From an uncultured Amaricoccus sp. (lineage in GTDB: Bacteria > Pseudomonadota > Alphaproteobacteria > Rhodobacterales > Rhodobacteraceae), in the NCBI RefSeq assembly GCF_937891315.1, contig NZ_CALAGI010000165.1, positions 1 to 19,689 on the forward strand: a stretch of DNA of 19,689 nucleotides, read 5' to 3'. The notes beneath the pieces are model-generated. The model did not search any database and was not told the DNA's origin. It saw only the letters and a list, made by a program, of their open reading frames with translations. A program made the position numbers and the translations under genes. Below, piece by piece: positions 15,669-19,689 of the stretch. Positions within the stretch are counted from its first letter, which is position 1. Every line of letters begins with the position of its first letter.

Positions 15669-16451
15669 CTACGCCTCCAATTTGACGGGCTGGCCGTCGC
15701 GCAAGGTGTAAAATGTGTCGGGCTCGATCCCGTCCCGGCCGGCGATCCCGGCCCAAACGTTGACGATTTCGTAGTCTTCGCCGCGCTCTACGAGGAACAG
15801 CGCGTTGCCCGCCGCGCCTCGGACGCTGCCCGACACTCCGCAGGACATGGCGGCGCCGTGGTCGCCCGTCGCGCTGGCAGCGCCTCGGTAGCCCGTCGCG
15901 CTGGCGGCGCCTTGGTCGCCCGTCGCGCTGGCGGCGCCTTGGTCGCCCGTCGCGCTGGCGGCGCCTTGGTAGCCCGTCGCGCTGGCGGCGCCTCGGTAGC
16001 CCGTCGCGCTGGCGGCGCCTTGGTAGCCCGTCGCGCTGGCGGCGCCTTGGTCGCCCGTCGCGCTGGCGGCGCCGTGGTCGCCCGTCGCGCTTTCACCATC
16101 AGGCGTGGCGTGACTTTTCACCCACTCGACGGCCTCCTGCACGAGATCAGAAAAGCCGATCTCGCTGCCGACAGTCAGGATTTCCGACGCGGTTTTCGTG
16201 CCATCGTTCGAGCTGGTGGCGCCGCTGATCTCCACGCGGCAAAACCGCGCCCCTGCCGGCGGGTAGTATTCGAACACCGCGAGCGGGTGACCGGTGATGG
16301 AGTGAAAGCCGCTCTTGCAGTCCTCGACCGGCCCCTCATGGCGATACGTCTGGCCGACCTCGAACTGAAAGCCGCGGCATTTCATGCCGGCGTCGAAGCC
16401 CTTGATCGCCCGCGTGGGTTCCTCGGGGGGCTTCGGTGTGGTGTGCTTCAT
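15669..16451 (-). CDS. DUF7666-like protein with nine 9-residue repeats
   Basis: First gene of the leftward operon, 260 residues. The N-terminal domain (about 14-112) has IKGFDAGMKCRGFQFEVG, YRHEGPVEDCKSGFH, PLAVFEYYPPAGARF and VEISGA, which I recognise as the DUF7666 pattern. Function is unknown. Residues 121-201 are nine perfect-register copies of SATG-[D/Y]-[H/Q/R]-GAA, then a degenerate unit (MSCGVSGSV) and a C-terminal cap (ALFLVERGEDYEIVNVW). Short Gly/Ala-rich periodic repeats like these suggest a repetitive beta-solenoid, which is inference. The start is well supported by GGGAGG 5 bases before the ATG. No signal peptide is seen. Confidence 0.8.
   Translation of the reverse strand: MKHTTPKPPEEPTRAIKGFDAGMKCRGFQFEVGQTYRHEGPVEDCKSGFHSITGHPLAVFEYYPPAGARFCRVEISGATSSNDGTKTASEILTVGSEIGFSDLVQEAVEWVKSHATPDGESATGDHGAASATGDQGAASATGYQGAASATGYRGAASATGYQGAASATGDQGAASATGDQGAASATGYRGAASATGDHGAAMSCGVSGSVRGAAGNALFLVERGEDYEIVNVWAGIAGRDGIEPDTFYTLRDGQPVKLEA
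15849..16091 (-). repeat. Nine tandem 27-bp coding repeats
   Basis: 243 bp made of nine 27-bp units in frame with the DUF7666-like gene. Units differ mainly at two codons: position 5 is Asp or Tyr, and position 6 is His, Gln or Arg. In order the pairs are DH, DQ, YQ, YR, YQ, DQ, DQ, YR, DH. The low silent variation between units suggests recent expansion or ongoing homogenisation. Copy-number change would keep the frame. Confidence 0.95.
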
Positions 16452-16490
16452 GGTGGCCTCCCTCTCGCCGTTATCGGCTGTGTGGGAGTC

Positions 16491-16518
16491 AGTATATGCA
16501 CAATGCGCATTGTGTCAA
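16491..16518 (-). promoter_or_regulatory. Strong leftward early promoter
   Basis: Read on the minus strand, the -35 box is TTGACA (16518-16513), the spacer is 16 bp, and the -10 box is TATACT (16496-16491). This is a perfect -35 and a 5/6 -10, about 40 bp upstream of the first leftward gene. A 16-bp palindrome fills most of the spacer, so a bound repressor would block polymerase directly. Confidence 0.78.
16499..16514. promoter_or_regulatory. Operator O1, perfect 16-bp palindrome
   Basis: CACAATGCGCATTGTG is a perfect inverted repeat lying between the -10 and -35 boxes of the leftward promoter and touching the latter. It is probably the main binding site for the adjacent HTH protein. A shorter related element, GATGCATTAT, lies at 16519-16528 and may be a third, weaker site. 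Confidence 0.72.
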
Positions 16519-16533
16519 GATGCATTATGGTTA

Positions 16534-16562
16534 TTGACTGGCGAATGCGCATGGTGCATTTT
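16534..16562 (+). promoter_or_regulatory. Weak rightward promoter for the Cro-like gene
   Basis: TTGACT (16534-16539), a 17-bp spacer and CATTTT (16557-16562). The -10 box is poor (3/6). Transcription would begin close to 16570, the A of the start codon, so the message may be leaderless, as with lambda cI from PRM. A promoter further upstream cannot be excluded. Confidence 0.45.
16542..16555. promoter_or_regulatory. Operator O2, diverged copy of O1
   Basis: CGAATGCGCATGGT matches the central 14 bases of O1 at 11 positions and keeps the AATGCGCAT core. It lies inside the spacer of the rightward promoter. The imperfect right half suggests weaker binding than O1, consistent with ordered occupancy. 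Confidence 0.6.
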
Positions 16563-16569
16563 GCCATGC

Positions 16570-16779
16570 ATGAGCACACTCAAAACATTCCTCGCAGAAA
16601 ACGGCATCCGGCAGGAGGATTTCGCCAAGCGGCTTAAGGTCGATCAGGCGACAATCTCCCGTCTCACGCAAAACAAGATGCGGCCGAGCTTGCCGCTTGC
16701 CGTCGCGATCGAGCGCGAGACTGGCGGGGTTGTGCTGGCCTCGGCTTGGATCACAGACGACAGCCGGCCCGCGCAATGA
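16570..16779 (+). CDS. Cro/YdaS-like phage repressor
   Basis: A 69-residue helix-turn-helix protein. STLKTFLAENGIRQEDFAKRL is the first helix pair and DQATISRLTQNKMRP the recognition helix region (about 25-39). LPLAVAIERETGGVVLASAW is the C-terminal helix and strand, as in YdaS/Cro-type regulators. It has no protease or dimer domain of the CI/LexA kind. It sits right next to the divergent promoters with their palindromes, so it almost certainly binds them. Because no CI-like gene is visible, this may be the sole switch protein or a Cro paired with a regulator elsewhere. The ATG at 16570 was chosen by alignment to the family start; no Shine-Dalgarno is seen. Confidence 0.82.
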   Translation: MSTLKTFLAENGIRQEDFAKRLKVDQATISRLTQNKMRPSLPLAVAIERETGGVVLASAWITDDSRPAQ

Positions 16780-16870
16780 CGCGCTCCCGCTCTCCGGTGG
16801 CGGCCCCGTGCCCGACACCCACCCACCCCACTCGCTCCACGCGGGGCGGGGTCGCCTCCCGAGAGCGGAC

Positions 16871-17386
16871 ATGAGCGATTTCAGCACCATCACGCACCTT
16901 CGCGCCGAAACCCGGCGGCTGGCCGAGGAAGTCGCCGAACTGCGGTTTCGCATTTCGGAACTGACGGCGGAGGCGCCCGAGGTTGATTTCCCCGGCTTGA
17001 CGCTTCGGTCGGCGGATCGGGTGGTGCTTGGCGTGCTCTCGCGCCGGTCCGGATGCACGGTGCCGCGCTACGCCATCGCGCAGGCTCTCAGCGCTCGCTA
17101 TGGGCATGATGTCACGGACAGAACCGTTGACGTGCACATCTGCTACATCCGGCGCGAGTTCGCCCGCGTTGGCGCGATGTACGAAATTCAGACCATCCGG
17201 GGCGTCGGTTACGCGCTCCACGATACGCATCCCCCGTCTTTCTCCCCGGCCGCACCCGAGGCCGAACCGGCTCAATGCGCCATGCGTCAACCGCGCACGG
17301 GGGATGGTGCGACCTGCGCGGAATTGAGCCACCGGGCGCCCGGCGCGAGCGAGATCGCGCCACTCATACCAGGGAGAGCGCAATGA
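16871..17386 (+). CDS. Orphan OmpR/PhoB-type winged-helix DNA-binding protein
   Basis: A 171-residue protein. Residues 1-33 form a coiled coil (LRAETRRLAEEVAELRFRI). Residues about 40-117 match the response-regulator effector fold: LTLRSADRVVLGVLSRRSG, then DRTVDVHICYIRREF (recognition helix, 83-97) and IQTIRGVGYALH (wing, 106-117). There is no receiver domain, so it cannot be controlled by phosphorylation in the usual way. The tail (118-171) is Pro/Ala-rich and probably disordered. The start at 16871 follows GAGAGCGGAC. Its stop overlaps the next start as ATGA. It may be a late activator or a replication-origin binder, and I cannot decide. Confidence 0.72.
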   Translation: MSDFSTITHLRAETRRLAEEVAELRFRISELTAEAPEVDFPGLTLRSADRVVLGVLSRRSGCTVPRYAIAQALSARYGHDVTDRTVDVHICYIRREFARVGAMYEIQTIRGVGYALHDTHPPSFSPAAPEAEPAQCAMRQPRTGDGATCAELSHRAPGASEIAPLIPGRAQ

Positions 17387-17673
17387 CCGAGCAGCAGCGA
17401 CAGACGGCGAAGCGGAACGCGCTGGCATTTCGCATCTGGCAGATCGGGACGGCGGTTGATTGGGATATCACCGCTTCCGGGATCGCCGACAAGCTGGGGC
17501 TGTCCCCGTCCAGCGTGGGCAGAATTTGCGCCGGTCGCGGCTGGCCTGTCCGGCGCCATTCTCGCGATGGGTTCTTGAGTGGGCGGCCTGATGGCAGGAC
17601 CACGACCTTGTCGAGCATCGCCGGCTTTGACTTCGCCCCCTATCGCCGGATGGCAGCGCAGGCGGCCGACTGA
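17383..17673 (+). CDS. Small HTH-containing phage protein
   Basis: A 96-residue basic protein. The centre, DITASGIADKLGLSPSSVGRI (about 25-45), is a good helix-turn-helix (ADKLGLSPSSVGRI as the core). It is followed by a basic stretch, CAGRGWPVRRHSRDG, and a flexible end. It probably binds DNA, and transcription or origin recognition are both possible in this operon position. The ATG overlaps the winged-helix stop, and its own TGA shares bases with the next ATG (TGATG). Confidence 0.72.
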   Translation: MTEQQRQTAKRNALAFRIWQIGTAVDWDITASGIADKLGLSPSSVGRICAGRGWPVRRHSRDGFLSGRPDGRTTTLSSIAGFDFAPYRRMAAQAAD

Positions 17674-18542
17674 TGCGGCGGGCGGCGAGGATTGACGCGA
17701 ACGTGGCTTGGCGCTGCGCCAATTGCGGCATCGAAGCGCGCCCGACCGTCCACCAGATGCGGAAGACATACTGCTCAGGGGCGTGCATGTCGGATGCTTA
17801 CAAGACCCGCATGGCCGGTTCAGCGAACCCGAATTTCCGCCAAGCCGGCCACAAGGTATGCCAGCAGTGCGCTGCGCCTTTCCACAGCTACAGTCCCCGC
17901 AAGTTCTGCGGGCTCCAATGCTATTACGACAGCCGAAGTGTGCTCGAAGACCTCGCGTGCCAAGGCTGCAAATCAACGTTTCGGCCAAGAACGTCAAGGC
18001 AGAGGTTCTGTTCTCCTGCCTGCGCCCGCGCGTCGCAAGTCAAGCCTAGGCCCGCCCGGGAGCCGGGGCCTGTTGTGGTGGCCCAGATCTCATGCTCGCA
18101 CTGCGCTACCTCGTTCCGGGCCCTCAAAAGCTCCAACCGAAAATACTGCAGCTATGCCTGCCACCTTGCTTCGGGTGGCGCGCGCAGGGCCGGAGAGGCA
18201 GCCGTCATGGCCAAATTGAAGTATGGCGCCAAGAAGGACGCCAACCACCGCGAAATATTCGCTTACATCGAAGTCTTCACCGCCGTGAAGGATTTGAGCA
18301 ACGCAGGCTGCGGCGTCCCGGACGGCTTGGCCTGGGTGTCCGGCGGCTGGCGCTTGTTCGACGTCAAAAACCGAGGGACCGCCTATGGGCGTCGAGGGCT
18401 CAACCCGATCCAAAAAAGGTGGGCCGACGACTGGCGAGGTGGCCCGGTCTATCTGATCCACGACATTGAAGAGGCCGCCCTGTTCGTGAAGGGCGAGTTC
18501 GGATCGCTCACGTCCTTTCCTGCTCCCGAGGTGGCCGCGTGA
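17673..18542 (+). CDS. Four-zinc-knuckle protein fused to a PD-(D/E)xK-like nuclease
   Basis: A 289-residue protein in two halves. The first holds four repeats of CxxC-(12 to 15)-CxxxC: Cys15/18/34/38, 63/66/79/83, 96/99/113/117 and 141/144/159/163. Each second pair is in a K/R-(T)-Y/F-CS/G-xxC context, as in zinc knuckles of phage HNH proteins. The second half (about 180-275) shows a PD-(D/E)xK core: Glu200, Pro216-Asp217 (GCGVPDGLAWV), Asp230-Val-Lys232 (WRLFDVKNRG) and Gln247 (NPIQKRW), then a strand PVYLIHDIEEA. This suggests a metal-dependent DNase guided by a zinc array. It starts by TGATG overlap. The knuckles are certain; the nuclease call rests on motif order. An inactive or resolvase-like role is possible. 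Confidence 0.7.
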   Translation: MRRAARIDANVAWRCANCGIEARPTVHQMRKTYCSGACMSDAYKTRMAGSANPNFRQAGHKVCQQCAAPFHSYSPRKFCGLQCYYDSRSVLEDLACQGCKSTFRPRTSRQRFCSPACARASQVKPRPAREPGPVVVAQISCSHCATSFRALKSSNRKYCSYACHLASGGARRAGEAAVMAKLKYGAKKDANHREIFAYIEVFTAVKDLSNAGCGVPDGLAWVSGGWRLFDVKNRGTAYGRRGLNPIQKRWADDWRGGPVYLIHDIEEAALFVKGEFGSLTSFPAPEVAA

Positions 18543-18688
18543 ACGCGAAGCCGGCATCCGCGCGCGGCCTGACAGACGATCAGATCGAGTGGCATCGGGA
18601 CTGGCGCGGCAGCGTCGCCGTTGTCGAGACCATCGAGGGCGCCTTGCTCGCCATTGGGGTCCGCTGTGAACCGCCCGCCCAACCCTGA
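18539..18688 (+). CDS. 49-residue micro-protein
   Basis: A short frame with a GTG start overlapping the nuclease-like stop (GTGA). It has a helix LTDDQIEWHRDWRG, a helix VAVVETIEGALLAIG and a proline-rich end. The function is unknown. The exact overlap suggests translational coupling, though it could be chance read-on in G+C-rich DNA. Confidence 0.5.
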   Translation: MNAKPASARGLTDDQIEWHRDWRGSVAVVETIEGALLAIGVRCEPPAQP

Positions 18689-18748
18689 CCCTGACCCCGA
18701 GCCGCTAGAGCCTCGGCCCACACTGCCACCAATTCCGGAGGAATACGC

Positions 18749-18934
18749 ATGGATCATCGAGCCAATGACGAGCAGCTCCTGTCAGCACTCCGCATGCACG
18801 AGGATGGCGTCAAGCACGCCGAGATAGCGGACACCCTTGGCTACTCGGGCCGCAAATCGGTCGATGCGATGATTTCCAAGGTCTGGCGCGACTACGAGGC
18901 GAGTGACCGGGCCGTCCGGGCGGCTGCGCAATGA
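18749..18934 (+). CDS. 61-residue HTH micro-protein
   Basis: A small protein with a plausible helix-turn-helix: EQLLSALRMHEDGVKHAEIA, then DTLGYSGRKSVDAMISKVW (about 28-46). It resembles the short HTH at the start of GcrA- or resolvase-type regulators. It has an excellent ribosome-binding site, GGAGGA, 6 bases before the ATG, and its stop overlaps the helicase start (ATGA). It is probably a DNA-binding accessory of the helicase gene, which is inference from coupling. Confidence 0.72.
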   Translation: MDHRANDEQLLSALRMHEDGVKHAEIADTLGYSGRKSVDAMISKVWRDYEASDRAVRAAAQ

Positions 18935-19689
18935 ACGTCGAGCAAAACCCCTACAGCGCGTTCTTGAGCGCGAAGGCCGCTATCGCGCCGAGGTTCGACG
19001 GCTTTGACGTAGCTCTGGCAGAGATTAACCCCACTCTCAAACCGCATCACCGGGCGATGGTCCGGTGGGCATTGTCTGGCGGGAGGCGGGCGTGGTTCGC
19101 AAACTTCGGCCTCGGCAAGACGGTTACGCAAATCGAAGCCATGCGGATCATCACTGCCCGTGAACAGAAGCCGACGCTCATCATTGCGCCCCTCGGCGTC
19201 CGGCGCGAGTTCATGGCCGATGCGGTCAAGTTCTTCACCGGGGCGTTCGCGGTCGATCTGCGGTTCATCCGCACCACGGCCGAAATCGACGGGCCGGCGG
19301 TCTATCTGACCAACTACGAGAGCGTCCGAGAGGGCAAGATTGACTGTTCGCAGTTCGTCGGCGTGTCGCTGGACGAGGCCGCTATCCTGCGCGGCTTCGG
19401 CGGCACGAAAACGTTCCGCGAGTTCATGGCGATCATTGCCGGCGACGACCGCCGGGACAAGGCACAGAAGATCGTCAGCGATGGGATAAAATATCGCTTC
19501 GTCGCCACGGCTACCCCTTCGCCAAACGAATACCTGGAGCTTCTAAGCTACGCCGGGTTCCTCGGCGTGCTCGACATTGGCGCCGGGAAAACGAGGTTCT
19601 TCAAGCGCAACAGCGAGAAGGCCGACAATCTCACGCTTATGGCGCACAAGGCAGAAGAGTTTTGGCTTTGGGTCGCGTCTTGGGCGCTC
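18931..19689 (+). CDS. SF2 (DEAD/SNF2-like) helicase, N-terminal part
   Basis: An open frame of 253 residues running off the window. Motif I is FGLGKT (59-64), preceded by the LKPHHRAMVRWAL segment that SNF2-like enzymes use to start the RecA fold. Motif Ia is LIIAPLGVRREF (83-94), motif II is LDEAA (147-151), and motif III is ATATPSPNEY (192-201). All needed N-terminal ATPase motifs are present. The second RecA lobe must lie to the right. Phage relatives of this kind are sometimes joined to, or followed by, a DNA methylase, which cannot be checked here. It is likely a replication or recombination helicase. The start overlaps the upstream stop as ATGA. Confidence 0.88.
   Translation, partial: MNVEQNPYSAFLSAKAAIAPRFDGFDVALAEINPTLKPHHRAMVRWALSGGRRAWFANFGLGKTVTQIEAMRIITAREQKPTLIIAPLGVRREFMADAVKFFTGAFAVDLRFIRTTAEIDGPAVYLTNYESVREGKIDCSQFVGVSLDEAAILRGFGGTKTFREFMAIIAGDDRRDKAQKIVSDGIKYRFVATATPSPNEYLELLSYAGFLGVLDIGAGKTRFFKRNSEKADNLTLMAHKAEEFWLWVASWAL

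Larger units (their letters stand above)
7007..19689. mobile_element. Temperate prophage, left part (right end outside window)
   Basis: The block starts next to tRNA-Arg and contains a tyrosine integrase, an excisionase-like protein, Bet/RecT and Gp157-like proteins and a Cro-like repressor region with divergent promoters. It also has many 50-140-residue proteins in overlapping operons, a C5-methyltransferase-like protein, an HNH protein and an SF2 helicase. No capsid, terminase, tail or lysis gene is in view. Those would be expected further right, so whether the element is an intact phage cannot be judged. Plasmid-like or other integrative elements are less likely, given Gp157, Bet and the control region. 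Confidence 0.9.

Noticed and set aside
15849..16091. Regular 27-bp repeats as a possible CRISPR array
   Set aside because: The units are directly adjacent without spacers and encode in-frame protein repeats; no cas genes are near.
15660..16637. 325-codon plus-strand frame with repeated VARRAGGA units
   Set aside because: It is the antisense of the nine-unit repeat gene. The minus-strand gene has a strong promoter, a ribosome-binding site and a recognisable domain.
18665..18827. Proline-rich GTG frame (NPDPDPEPLEPRP) overlapping two micro-genes
   Set aside because: It has no ribosome-binding site, overlaps the well-supported HTH micro-gene by 79 bp in another frame, and ends in an arbitrary Ser/Thr-rich stretch.

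Overview
The window reads as an alphaproteobacterial chromosome, most likely Rhodobacterales (inferred from gene content, not proven). It is G+C-rich and has a full-length uvrB and a citramalate synthase. It also carries a homologue of the mitochondrial complex I subunit NDUFS4 and a squalene/phytoene-synthase-fold protein of the NDUFAF6 type. A temperate prophage begins just after a tRNA-Arg(TCT) gene and runs off the right edge.

Layout. Positions 1-6902 are host genes: cysS (5' end cut off), cimA overlapping it by 4 bp, and an NDUFAF6-like gene on the + strand. These converge on a small membrane-protein gene and uvrB on the - strand; an NDUFS4-like gene follows on the + strand. tRNA-Arg(TCT) is at 6930-7006. 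From about 7007 onward the DNA is prophage. A leftward block of about 26 genes (16451 down to 7034) is almost entirely packed with ATGA, GTGA or TGATG stop/start overlaps. In transcription order it encodes a DUF7666-like protein with nine 9-residue repeats, a lipoprotein, small unknown proteins and a Gp157-like protein. Then come a Bet/RecT annealase, a DUF1367-like protein, an HNH protein, a minimal C5-methyltransferase-like protein and zinc-ribbon and membrane micro-proteins. A tandemly duplicated pair of unknown proteins, a Lar-like zinc-ribbon protein, more small proteins, an excisionase-like protein and finally the tyrosine integrase complete the block.

At 16452-16569 is a compact divergent control region. 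A near-consensus leftward promoter has a perfect 16-bp palindrome between its -35 and -10 boxes. A weaker rightward promoter has a diverged copy of the same palindrome in its spacer. The rightward gene that follows is a 69-residue Cro-like helix-turn-helix protein. The rightward operon (16570 to the edge) continues with an orphan OmpR/PhoB-type winged-helix protein and another HTH protein. It then encodes a protein joining four zinc knuckles to a PD-(D/E)xK-like nuclease, two micro-proteins (one HTH), and an SF2 helicase cut by the window end.

Working model (inference): the small HTH protein and the palindromes form the lysis/lysogeny switch. The leftward operon supplies recombination, anti-restriction and excision/integration functions, and the rightward operon supplies DNA replication and processing. 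The most noteworthy items are the zinc-knuckle/nuclease fusion, the 9x9 repeat protein at the head of the leftward operon, the operator architecture, the orphan winged-helix regulator, and a sharp base-composition break inside host cysS.
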